Origin: Polaromonas sp. YR568
GTDB taxonomy: Bacteria > Pseudomonadota > Gammaproteobacteria > Burkholderiales > Burkholderiaceae
Length of the DNA: 11,519 nucleotides
NCBI GenBank assembly: GCA_945871335.1
Contig: CAMBWM010000057.1
Span: 1 to 11,519, forward strand
Direction: 5' to 3'
A program made the position numbers and the translations under genes. Shown piece after piece: positions 1 through 6,282 of the stretch. Under the pieces are notes generated by a model, which did no database searches, was not told where the DNA came from, and saw nothing but the letters and a program-made list of their open reading frames with translations. Each line of letters starts with the position of its first letter. Within the stretch, counting starts at the first letter, position 1.

Positions 1-1
1 C

Positions 2-46
2 GAGCGTATCGAAGAGGCCATGGAAGTCGTGCGCAGCCTGGTCTGA
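2..46 (+). CDS. 3' end of an unidentified upstream gene
   Basis: Only the last 14 codons and a TGA stop are inside the window. They read ERIEEAMEVVRSLV, an amphipathic, acidic C-terminal helix. The reading frame is open to the window edge, and the following gene starts 26 bases after the stop on the same strand, which fits co-transcription. A terminal helix of this kind occurs in many enzymes, including fold-type I aminotransferases, but 14 residues are too few to name the protein. It could also be a chance open frame. Confidence 0.5.
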   Translation, partial: ERIEEAMEVVRSLV

Positions 47-72
47 GCCGGCAAACTGCGAAAATAAGCATC

Positions 73-504
73 ATGAACTTTCAAAAAATCTGGGTCCCTG
101 TGGCCGGCGCTGCCACCGTGGTGTTGGCCTATGTTTACAGCGGCTGGCCTGGCGTGGCCTTGGTCGGCGGCGCACTGGTCATGTGGCTGCTGCTGCATTT
201 CAACCGCATGATGCAGGTGCTCAAGCGCGCCGCCAACCGGCCTATCGGTTATGTAGAGAGCGCCGTCATGCTTAACGCCAAAATCAAGCCGCGCGCCTCA
301 CTGATGCATGTGGTGGCCATGACGCGCTCGCTGGGCGAACAGCGCAGTCCGGACAACGCGCAGCCCGAGGTGTTTCGCTGGACCGACAGCGGCGGCTCAT
401 TCGTAGACTGCACCTTTGCCGGCGGCAGGCTGGTTGGGCACTTACTCACACGACCAGCAGAGGAAACTGCAGCCCCCGCCGACCTGATGCCGCCAGCCCC
501 TTAA
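73..504 (+). CDS. Small conserved membrane protein, function unknown
   Basis: This 143-residue protein has two hydrophobic stretches near the N-terminus, about residues 7-24 and 27-42, separated by a short SGWPG turn. That suggests a helical hairpin in the inner membrane. A basic stretch follows (residues 45-60, HFNRMMQVLKRAANRP), then a soluble tail of about 80 residues with a conserved-looking segment PIGYVESAVMLNAKI. The last 15 residues are rich in Ala, Pro and Glu and are probably disordered. ATG at 73 is used because it begins just before the first hydrophobic segment; the Shine-Dalgarno is weak. I recall that short relatives in Comamonadaceae are sometimes auto-labelled glycerate kinase. 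At this length, with no kinase motif visible, I give that label no weight. It lies 26 bases after the upstream gene and 76 bases before ilvE, on the same strand. Confidence 0.75.
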   Translation: MNFQKIWVPVAGAATVVLAYVYSGWPGVALVGGALVMWLLLHFNRMMQVLKRAANRPIGYVESAVMLNAKIKPRASLMHVVAMTRSLGEQRSPDNAQPEVFRWTDSGGSFVDCTFAGGRLVGHLLTRPAEETAAPADLMPPAP

Positions 505-568
505 AATCTCAATTCCAAGATTGGCTGCCAGGCGCAGCCGTACTTTTCATGACTTCAACCGATACAAC

Positions 569-573
569 AAGGA
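569..573 (+). promoter_or_regulatory. Shine-Dalgarno site that sets the ilvE start
   Basis: AAGGA lies 7 bases before the ATG at 581. The frame is open further upstream to a TTG at 521, which would add 20 residues (beginning MAARRSRTFHDF) that do not look like an aminotransferase N-terminus and have no comparable ribosome-binding site. The ATG at 581 is therefore preferred. Confidence 0.75.
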
Positions 574-580
574 TCAGCCT

Positions 581-1519
581 ATGTCATCAATAGCCCCCTC
601 CATGGAAGACCGCGACGGCAAAATCTGGATGGACGGCCAGATGGTCGAGTGGCGTGACGCCAAGATCCATGTGCTGACCCACACCCTGCACTACGGCTGC
701 GGTGCTTTTGAAGGCGTGCGCGCTTACAAAACCCCGCAGGGCACGGCGATCTTTCGCTTGGAAGAGCACACCGAGCGCCTGTTCAACAGCGCCAAGATTC
801 TGCGCATGAAAATTCCCTTCACGCAGCAAGAAGTTATGGATGCGCAGCGCGCCGTGGTGCGCGAGAACAAGCTCGAAAGTGGCTACATCCGCCCGCTCAC
901 CTGGATCGGCTCTCAAAAGTTGGGCGTCAGCCCCAAGGGGAACAAGATTCACCTGATGGTCGCAGCCTGGACCTGGGGCGCCTACCTGGGCGAGGACGGC
1001 ATGAAACGCGGCATACGCGTCAAAACCTCGAGCTTCACGCGCCACCATGTCAACATCACCATGATTCACGCCAAGGCGGTGAGCAACTACACCAACTCGA
1101 TTTTGGCCAACATGGAAGCTCTCGACGAGGGTTATGACGAAGCTTTGCTGCTCGACCCGCAAGGCTTTGCCTCTGAAGGTGCAGGTGAGAACCTGTTCAT
1201 CGTGCGCAAGGGCGTGGTTTACACGCCCGACTCCAGCGCCGGCGCGCTCAACGGCATCACGCGCAACACGATTTTTTCAATTTGCAAAGACTTGGGGCTG
1301 GAGCTCAAAGAAAAACCCATCACGCGCGACGAGATCTACATTGCCGACGAGGCCTTTTTCTCGGGCACTGCGGCTGAAGTCACGCCCATCCGCGAGCTCG
1401 ACCGCATCGAGATCGGCAGCGGTTCGCGCGGCCCGATCACCGAGAAAATCCAGGCTGCGTTCTTTGACATCGTCAACGGCCGCAACCCCAAATACGCCAG
1501 CTGGCTGACCCAGGTTTGA
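581..1519 (+). CDS. ilvE: Branched-chain amino acid aminotransferase IlvE
   Basis: This 312-residue protein is a fold-type IV, PLP-dependent aminotransferase. The family reversibly transfers the amino group between glutamate and the 2-oxo acids of leucine, isoleucine and valine, the last step of their synthesis, in the cytoplasm. Visible family marks are GKIWMDGQMVEWRDAKIHV near the N-terminus, HYGCGAFEGVRAY at 37-49, the PLP-binding lysine K165 in IHAKAVSNY (equivalent to K159 of E. coli IlvE), SEGAGENLF at 198-206, and SGTAAEVTPI at 261-270, which includes the phosphate-binding region. The length matches the usual 305-310 residues. SEGAGENLF and the two arginine-containing active-site segments favour IlvE over D-amino-acid transaminase or aminodeoxychorismate lyase. 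It is followed after 2 bases by the zinc-finger gene, so the two are almost certainly co-transcribed. I could not find a convincing promoter in 505-580; TAAAAT at 502-507 is a possible -10, but its -35 is poor. Confidence 0.96.
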   Translation: MSSIAPSMEDRDGKIWMDGQMVEWRDAKIHVLTHTLHYGCGAFEGVRAYKTPQGTAIFRLEEHTERLFNSAKILRMKIPFTQQEVMDAQRAVVRENKLESGYIRPLTWIGSQKLGVSPKGNKIHLMVAAWTWGAYLGEDGMKRGIRVKTSSFTRHHVNITMIHAKAVSNYTNSILANMEALDEGYDEALLLDPQGFASEGAGENLFIVRKGVVYTPDSSAGALNGITRNTIFSICKDLGLELKEKPITRDEIYIADEAFFSGTAAEVTPIRELDRIEIGSGSRGPITEKIQAAFFDIVNGRNPKYASWLTQV

Positions 1520-1521
1520 GC

Positions 1522-1737
1522 ATGAGCAAGACACACAAAACCGGTGCTGTGGTCGAACTGCGTGCCAGTGAGCTCAACAGCCAGGGCGGCGTCTTTTGCC
1601 CTAACCCGAACATGAACCTGCAAAGCAGCCATCCCAAGGTGTATCTTGGGCTGGCCGAAACCGGTCAGGCGCGCTGCCCCTATTGCAGCACCCTGTACAA
1701 ACTCAAAGAAGGCGAGCACTTCAGCGCCCACCACTGA
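1522..1737 (+). CDS. CHCC-type zinc-finger protein
   Basis: This 71-residue protein has four metal-ligand candidates in the order C26, H37, C52, C55. The spacing (Cys-x10-His, then Cys-x2-Cys) and the PKVYLGL segment are those of the zf-CHCC family. The family also includes the small zinc-binding accessory subunit of mitochondrial complex I (NDUFS6). The bacterial role of the free-standing form is not established as far as I know. The start is placed at ATG 1522, two bases after the ilvE stop; a TTG at 1516 would add only Met-Ser. The tight spacing predicts co-transcription and possibly translational coupling with ilvE. The C-terminus ends in a short His-containing tail (HFSAHH). Family confidence is high; any specific function would be a guess. 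Confidence 0.88.
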   Translation: MSKTHKTGAVVELRASELNSQGGVFCPNPNMNLQSSHPKVYLGLAETGQARCPYCSTLYKLKEGEHFSAHH

Positions 1738-1744
1738 AAGCCAG

Positions 1745-1763
1745 GCCGGCTTGTCAAGCCGGC
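1745..1763. terminator. Perfect hairpin between convergent gene ends
   Basis: GCCGGCTT, a 3-base loop GTC, then AAGCCGGC form an uninterrupted 8-bp stem between the zinc-finger gene (stop at 1735-1737) and the kinase gene read from the other side. Neither side has a real T-tract, so it is not a textbook Rho-independent terminator. It may act as a bidirectional 3'-end structure or RNA-end stabiliser. The kinase stop codon (1754-1756) falls across the loop and the first base of the stem. Confidence 0.5.
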
Positions 1764-3118
1764 AATTCGACCACAAATGACGCCCCGCCTCCGGGGTTGT
1801 CTTCGCAGCGTACCGTGCCGCCGTGGCGCTCCGAGATGGATTTCACCAGCGCCAGACCGAGGCCCACGCCGCCTTCGCGCTCGCTGGCGCCGGGCAGCCG
1901 GTAGAAGGGCTCAAAAATACGTTCGCGCTGGGCGGCCGGCACGCCCGGGCCGCGATCGCTCACGCGAATGATGGCCAGTGGCGCTGCGTCCGTGCCGCCG
2001 ACCGACAGGGCCAGCGTGACCTCGCCATTGCTGTAGCGGCGTGCGTTTTCCAGCAGGTTGCGCAGCAGCCGCCGCAGCAGTCGCGGCGAGCCTCGCAGCA
2101 GCACGCTGGGGCTTGTCAGTGGCTCGCCGGCATGCGTGCCAGTATCGGCTCCGGCTTTAAGTTCAGCGTTCACGCGGGAGCATTCTTCGGCCGCCAGACC
2201 GGTCAGGTCCAGCACTTCCATCGGCTCGTTGTCCGTCTGCCCCGCGTCCAGCCGGCTCGCCAGCAAAATCTCGTCGATCAATTGGTCCAGCTCGGTGATG
2301 CTGCGCGAGATTTCCGCGTGCTGCGCCGCGGCGTTGACTGCATTGCTGGCAGCAAAATCCGAAGGTGTGGCATCCACAAGTCCCGTAGCAGCCAGGGCCG
2401 CGGAACCGGCTTCGCCGGGCCGCAGGCGCAGCGCCCCCTCGGGGGGGAGCGAGACACGCGCAGCGGGGAGCGTGGGGACCATAAGTTCCAGCCCCATGCG
2501 GATCCGGGCCAAGGGCGAGCGCAACTCGTGCGAAGCATTGGCCAGCAAATTCTTGTGCGCGCTCAGCAAAGCTTTTTGCGTTTCAACCAGGGCTTGAATG
2601 CGCTCGGCGGCGCTGTTGAAGCGGGTAGCCAGAAAAGCCACCTCGTCGCGGCCCTCCACCGTCACGCGGGCAGACAGGTCGCCGCTGCCCCAAAGCTCGA
2701 CCCCGCGCTGCAAGGCTTCAAGGCGCAAGGTCAGCCGCCGGATGATGGGGTAAGCGGCCAGCGCCACGGCCAGGCCAACCAGTGCGAGCATCCACCCAAA
2801 GCCAAAGGGCGGCCGCATCCACGGCCCGCCGCTGCCATTGGGCGGGTGATGGGGACGCGGCAGCTGGATCTCCAGTGTCTGCCCGTCGCTGGTCGTTACC
2901 TCAAAGCTCAGGTCCTGGCCGGGGCGGTGGTCCGGCTCGTTCTGGGCTTGTGCGATCACCTGGCCGGTCTGGTTGCGCACCACAATCTCGCGGTGTGGCA
3001 TCGGTATGTCGCTGGACATACGCCAGGCCCAGCCCAGGGCCGCCGTCAGCACCGCAACCGTCAGCACCACGGCCAGCCAGATGCGCACGTAAAGTCGGGA
3101 AGTTAGGCGGGACCACAT
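1754..3118 (-). CDS. Sensor histidine kinase with an expanded DHp linker
   Basis: This 454-residue inner-membrane kinase is the probable partner of the response regulator gene 26 bases upstream. Domains in order are: TM helix 1 (about 12-31); a small periplasmic region (about 33-106) that ends in a His/Pro-rich stretch around 87-104; TM helix 2 (about 107-126); a HAMP domain (about 125-178); a dimerisation helix with the phospho-accepting histidine H197 in ANASHELRSPLARIRMGL; a second DHp helix (about 269-290, ITELDQLIDEILLASRL); and an HATPase domain. The HATPase shows an N box (RNLLENARRY, N354/N358), G1 (DRGPG, 388-392), an F box (IFEPFYR) and G2 (GGVGLGL, 416-422). All catalytic motifs are intact. 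The oddity is the linker between the DHp helices, about 55 residues (213-267) where related kinases have roughly 10; part is encoded by a palindromic repeat. The layout resembles CpxA/RstB-type kinases, but the signal is unknown. The ATG at 3118 has no clear Shine-Dalgarno. Confidence 0.92.
   Translation of the reverse strand: MWSRLTSRLYVRIWLAVVLTVAVLTAALGWAWRMSSDIPMPHREIVVRNQTGQVIAQAQNEPDHRPGQDLSFEVTTSDGQTLEIQLPRPHHPPNGSGGPWMRPPFGFGWMLALVGLAVALAAYPIIRRLTLRLEALQRGVELWGSGDLSARVTVEGRDEVAFLATRFNSAAERIQALVETQKALLSAHKNLLANASHELRSPLARIRMGLELMVPTLPAARVSLPPEGALRLRPGEAGSAALAATGLVDATPSDFAASNAVNAAAQHAEISRSITELDQLIDEILLASRLDAGQTDNEPMEVLDLTGLAAEECSRVNAELKAGADTGTHAGEPLTSPSVLLRGSPRLLRRLLRNLLENARRYSNGEVTLALSVGGTDAAPLAIIRVSDRGPGVPAAQRERIFEPFYRLPGASEREGGVGLGLALVKSISERHGGTVRCEDNPGGGASFVVELPA
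2409..2476. repeat. REP-like palindromic repeat embedded in frame in the kinase gene
   Basis: On the + strand this stretch holds a GC-rich palindrome, CGCCCCCTCGGGGGGGAGCG (2432-2451), followed by a second hairpin-like half with CGCGCAGCG and ending in GGAGCGTGGGG. It is preceded by the short inverted motif CCGGCTTCGCCGG (2406-2418). It closely resembles, from memory, an interspersed repeat (CCCCCTCGGGGGGCAGCG, then GAGCGTGGGGG) found in many intergenic regions of Comamonadaceae. Here it is read without a stop in the kinase frame as PTLPAARVSLPPEGALRLRP (residues 215-234). Only one copy is in the window, so repetition itself cannot be shown here. Confidence 0.55.
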
Positions 3119-3144
3119 AGAAGATTGCTCGAAAAATAAGAGTG

Positions 3145-3879
3145 TCAGTCTTGTTGCCGCGCAAATACATAGCCCACGCCGCGTACCGTCAAAATGCGTT
3201 TAGGGTCTTTGGCGTCAGCTTCAATAGCGCTGCGGATGCGGCCCATGTGCACATCGATCGAGCGGTCAAAGGCTTCTAGCTCACGGCCGCGCACGGCTTC
3301 CATAATCTGGTCGCGGCTCAGTACGCGGCCGGCGCGTTCAGCCATCGCCACCAGCAGATCAAACTGGTAAGAGGTCAGTTCCCGCGCCACGCCAGACACC
3401 GTCACAAGCCGGGCATCGCGGTCAATTTCAAGTGAGCCAAAACGCATCACCTGATGCAGCTGGCCCTGACTGTTGTCTAGCGCCACTGCCGCGCCACGCC
3501 GAAGTACGGCGCGTATGCGCGCCAGCAACTCACGCGGCTCAAAGGGCTTGGGTAGGTAATCGTCAGCGCCTATCTCCAGCCCGACGATGCGGTCCATCGG
3601 GTCACCCTTGGCGGTCAGCATCAGCACGGCCACACCAGGCTTATGTTCACCATTATGTGAAGGCGCTTGGTTCTTGATGCGCCGGCAGACTTCCAGGCCG
3701 TCCATGTCGGGCAGCATCAGGTCCAGAATGACCAAGTCGGGCGCGCTGGTCAAGAGCGCGGCCAGGCCGCTGGCGCCATCGGCCGCGTGCGTGAAGCCAT
3801 AGCCGGACTGGCGCAAGTAGTCGCCCACCATTCCGGCCAGGCGGCTGTCGTCTTCGATCATCAGAAGTTGCTGCGTCAT
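3145..3879 (-). CDS. OmpR/PhoB-family response regulator, Cpx/Rst-like
   Basis: This 244-residue cytoplasmic transcription factor has a receiver domain (about 4-125) with acidic residues E9, D10 and D11, phospho-acceptor D53 (VILDLMLPDMDG), switch T89 and K111 (DDYLPKPFEPRELLARIR). A winged-helix DNA-binding domain (about 143-242) ends in FDRSIDVHMGRIRSAIE and ILTVRGVGYVF. The FDRSIDVH recognition-helix region and GDPMDRIVGLEIGADDYLPKPF are close to CpxR and RstA of enterics. The ATG at 3879 is chosen because the regulator fold begins at once (MTQQLLMIEDD); a TTG at 3921 would add 14 residues. A weak GAGAG lies about 9 bases upstream. The kinase gene follows after 26 bases. Residues 71-82 form a longer loop than usual, encoded by AT-richer codons with an internal TTCAC-N6-GTGAA. 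Tandem 11-bp sites just upstream suggest autoregulation. Confidence 0.93.
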   Translation of the reverse strand: MTQQLLMIEDDSRLAGMVGDYLRQSGYGFTHAADGASGLAALLTSAPDLVILDLMLPDMDGLEVCRRIKNQAPSHNGEHKPGVAVLMLTAKGDPMDRIVGLEIGADDYLPKPFEPRELLARIRAVLRRGAAVALDNSQGQLHQVMRFGSLEIDRDARLVTVSGVARELTSYQFDLLVAMAERAGRVLSRDQIMEAVRGRELEAFDRSIDVHMGRIRSAIEADAKDPKRILTVRGVGYVFARQQD

Positions 3880-3921
3880 GCGGTGTCGCTCTCTAGTCAG
3901 ATGATCAGGCTTGGTGGGCAA

Positions 3922-3954
3922 TTTCGCTTAAAGCGGTGGTAAAGATGCGGTAAA
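3922..3954 (-). promoter_or_regulatory. Candidate response-regulator operator: three 11-bp repeats, CpxR-box-like
   Basis: Read on the - strand, three contiguous 11-mers occur 43-75 bases before the regulator ATG: TTTACCGCATC, TTTACCACCGC and TTTAAGCGAAA. All start with TTTA, and the first two share TTTACC. On the + strand the first two give GTAAA-N6-GTAAA (3939-3954), which is the form of the enteric CpxR box (GTAAA, spacer of about 5, GTAAA). OmpR/PhoB-family regulators are known to bind direct repeats with 10-11 bp spacing. The position fits autoregulation of the regulator-kinase operon, but binding is inferred. Confidence 0.5.
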
Positions 3955-3988
3955 TCTGCCGCAGACCCGGCCGGCTCAAGGGGCCACT

Positions 3989-5377
3989 TCAGCGGGCTAC
4001 TTCAGCCGGGCTGGCAGGCGGGGCGGCATGGCGCGAAGCCAGCCACACCAGCAGCAGCACCGGCACGCCCAGCAGGGCCGTGCCAATAAAGAAAGTCGGG
4101 TAGTCGTACGCGTCGACAAAAGCGCCCGAGTAGCCGGCCAGAAACTTGGGCAGCAGCAGCATCATGGAGCTGAACAGCGCGTACTGGGTGGCTGAGTAGT
4201 TCACGTTGGTCAGGCCCGACAGGTAGGCGATGAAGGCCGCCGAGGCAATGCCGCTGGCCAGGTTGTCGGCCGAGATCACCCACACCAGCGCGCTCAGGTC
4301 GTGGCCGCGCGTGCCCAGCCAGGCAAACAGCAGGTTGCTGGCAGCGCTGAGCACGGCGCCCAGCATCAGCACGCGCATCACGCCCAGGCGCATGGCCAGT
4401 GCACCACCCACAAAAGCGCCCACCAGCGTCATGATCACGCCGTAGATTTTGGTGACAGCCGCCACCTCGTCCTTGGTGAAACCCATGTCCACGTAAAACG
4501 GATTCGCCATGATGCCCATCACCACGTCGCTGATGCGGTAGACCGCGATCAGCATCAGGATCAGCACGGCCTGGCGGCCGTAGCGCCGCAGAAAATCGGC
4601 AAAGGGCTCGATCAGCGCGCTCTGTAGCCATTCGGCAGCGTTTCGCGCCCGCGGCATCTCACCAACCTGTGGCTCGGGTGAAAACAGCACTGTCACCATG
4701 CCCAGCAGCATCGACGCGGCCATCACCAGGTAAGCGGTTTGCCAGGCGCCGTGCTGGTAGCCGGCCGCGCCCAGCGCGGGTGCGACTTCGGCGCGCGCCG
4801 CAATCCACAGCACACCGGCACCGGCCCAGATCATGGCGATGCGGTAACCCGTCTGGTAAGAAGCGGCCAGCGCGGCCTGGCGCTGTGTGTCGGCCGACTC
4901 GATGCGAAAGGCATCCAGCGCAATGTCTTGCGTGGCCGAGCCAACGGCCACCGCCAGCGCGCACCAGACCATGGGCAACAAGGCCTGCTGCGGGTCGGTC
5001 AGCGCCATACCGACCAGCGCCGCCATGATGACGCACTGCGACAACAGCAGCCAGCTGCGCCGCCGGCCCAGCCAACGTGTGAGCAAGGGAATCGGCAGCC
5101 TGTCGACCAGCGGCGCCCAGACCCACTTGAAGCCGTAGGCCAGGCCAATCCAGCTCAGGTAGCCGATGGTCGTGCGGTCAATGCCGGCCTCGCGCAGCCA
5201 GAAGCTCAGCGAACCGAACACCAGCAGCAGCGGCAGGCCGGCCGAAAAACCCAGCAGCAGCATGCGCAGCGTGGCGGCTTCAAGGTACACGCGCAAGGTC
5301 TGGCCCCAGCTCAGGGGCGTGGGCTCTGCCGGGTTGGTGCCGGGCTGGGCGACGGGTTGGCTGACAGGTGGAACCAT
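3989..5377 (-). CDS. ampG: AmpG-type muropeptide permease (MFS)
   Basis: This protein of about 462 residues has around 12 hydrophobic segments. The family brings GlcNAc-anhydroMurNAc peptides from the periplasm into the cytoplasm for cell-wall recycling, and in some species this controls AmpC beta-lactamase induction. AmpG signatures are LLLGFSAGLPLLLVFGSLSF (about 40-59), WIGLAYGFKWVWAPLVDR (76-93), GRRRSWLLLSQ (104-114) and GSATQDIALDAFRIE (146-160). The start is uncertain. ATG 5377 has no Shine-Dalgarno but follows TATTAT by 7 bases, which would allow a leaderless message. ATG 5431 would give 480 residues, has AAAGG 5 bases upstream, and would overlap the start codon of the divergent peptidase gene. 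I chose 5377 because the extra 18 residues (MGCVFRGAGV...) are not AmpG-like. About 110 bases separate it from the response regulator downstream. Confidence 0.9.
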   Translation of the reverse strand: MVPPVSQPVAQPGTNPAEPTPLSWGQTLRVYLEAATLRMLLLGFSAGLPLLLVFGSLSFWLREAGIDRTTIGYLSWIGLAYGFKWVWAPLVDRLPIPLLTRWLGRRRSWLLLSQCVIMAALVGMALTDPQQALLPMVWCALAVAVGSATQDIALDAFRIESADTQRQAALAASYQTGYRIAMIWAGAGVLWIAARAEVAPALGAAGYQHGAWQTAYLVMAASMLLGMVTVLFSPEPQVGEMPRARNAAEWLQSALIEPFADFLRRYGRQAVLILMLIAVYRISDVVMGIMANPFYVDMGFTKDEVAAVTKIYGVIMTLVGAFVGGALAMRLGVMRVLMLGAVLSAASNLLFAWLGTRGHDLSALVWVISADNLASGIASAAFIAYLSGLTNVNYSATQYALFSSMMLLLPKFLAGYSGAFVDAYDYPTFFIGTALLGVPVLLLVWLASRHAAPPASPAEVAR

Positions 5378-5389
5378 AAGGGGAATAAT
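5361..5389 (+). promoter_or_regulatory. Sigma70-type promoter for the M48 peptidase gene
   Basis: CTGACA (5361-5366, five of six bases of TTGACA), a 17-base spacer, then AATAAT (5384-5389, five of six of TATAAT). Transcription would start near 5396, leaving about a 34-base leader before ATG 5430. The -35 lies inside the first codons of ampG. The same AT-rich patch gives TATTAT on the other strand, so it could serve ampG as a -10, although no good -35 is seen in that direction. Confidence 0.55.
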
Positions 5390-5429
5390 ACGCGCAGACC
5401 TCACGCCAGCCCCCCTAAAGACGCAACCC

Positions 5430-6245
5430 ATGACTGCCTTTACGCGCTACCTCACTGCCCTGCTGACCGCTGCCTTGCTGCTGCCTGGCGCAGCGCTGGC
5501 GCAGCGTGAGGGTGTTAATGTGGGAGCCAACTCCGGCTTTGCTTCTTTGGTGCCGGCCAAGGAGATCGAGCTCTCTGCGGCCAAGCAATACAAAACCCTT
5601 CTGGCTGAAGCGGCCAGCAAAAACGCACTGGCGCCGCCCGAGCACCCCCAGCTGCAGCGTTTGCGGCGCATTGCAGACCAGCTGATTCCCTTGGCCAATG
5701 AGTGGAACCCGCGCGCTAAATCCTGGCAATGGGAGGTCAACTTGATTGGCAGCAAACAGATCAACGCTTTTTGCATGCCGGGCGGCAAGATTGTTTTCTA
5801 CACCGGCATCATCGAGCAGCTCAAGCTGACCGACGACGAGGTGGCGCAAATCATGGGCCACGAAATTGCGCATGCCCTGCGCGAGCATGCGCGCGAACGC
5901 ATGGGCAAAAGCGCCGCCACCAGCATTGGCGCGGGCGTGGTGTCGCAATTGCTCGGGCTGGGCGATCTGGGGCGCACCGTCACCAACTACGGCGCGCAAC
6001 TGCTTAACCTGACCTTCAGCCGCTCTGACGAGTCCGAGGCTGATCTGGTCGGGCTGGAGCTGGCAGCGCGCGCCGGCTACGACCCGCAGGCCGGCGTCAC
6101 CTTGTGGCAAAAAATGTCGGCTAACAGCAAAGGCGCACCGCCGCAATGGCTGAGCACGCACCCGGCGGGCAACACGCGCATCACCGACATCGAGCGCAAT
6201 CTGCCGCGCGTCATGCCGCTCTACGAGCGGGCGCGCAAAGGCTGA
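5430..6245 (+). CDS. Exported M48-family zinc metallopeptidase
   Basis: This 271-residue protein is predicted to be secreted to the periplasm. Residues 1-24 form a Sec signal peptide (MTAFTRYLTA, hydrophobic core, then ALA before Q25). There is no lipobox cysteine, so it should be soluble or peripheral. The catalytic zinc site is HEIAH at 144-148, with E145 as general base and H144/H148 as ligands; E203 in ESEADLVGLE is the third ligand. H244 in the STHPAGNTRI motif matches the conserved C-terminal histidine loop of BepA/LoiP-like peptidases. In E. coli, BepA and LoiP act in outer-membrane protein quality control, but no TPR domain is present here, so it is a minimal catalytic form. The frame is open upstream to 5166, but that extension is antisense to ampG and lacks a signal peptide. 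The Shine-Dalgarno before ATG 5430 is weak. It is divergent from ampG and convergent with xth. Confidence 0.9.
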   Translation: MTAFTRYLTALLTAALLLPGAALAQREGVNVGANSGFASLVPAKEIELSAAKQYKTLLAEAASKNALAPPEHPQLQRLRRIADQLIPLANEWNPRAKSWQWEVNLIGSKQINAFCMPGGKIVFYTGIIEQLKLTDDEVAQIMGHEIAHALREHARERMGKSAATSIGAGVVSQLLGLGDLGRTVTNYGAQLLNLTFSRSDESEADLVGLELAARAGYDPQAGVTLWQKMSANSKGAPPQWLSTHPAGNTRITDIERNLPRVMPLYERARKG

Positions 6246-6282
6246 CACAGGCTCTGGGCGCGGCCTAGACCGGCGGCAGTAG

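Noticed and set aside
502..507. TAAAAT as a -10 element for ilvE
   Set aside because: The matching -35 position reads close to CCGACC, too weak to call a promoter; ilvE may be transcribed from further upstream.
587..1162. 191-codon open frame on the - strand, opposite ilvE
   Set aside because: It is a shadow of the ilvE codon pattern, with no ribosome-binding site and no recognisable domain.
1823..3106. 427-codon open frame on the + strand, opposite the kinase
   Set aside because: It is antisense to a kinase with all catalytic motifs, its translation is low-complexity and rich in Gln, Arg and Ala, and it matches no family I know. Long antisense frames are expected at this GC content.
5166..5429. 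Upstream in-frame extension of the M48 peptidase
   Set aside because: It runs antisense through ampG and would bury the clear Sec signal peptide that starts at 5430.
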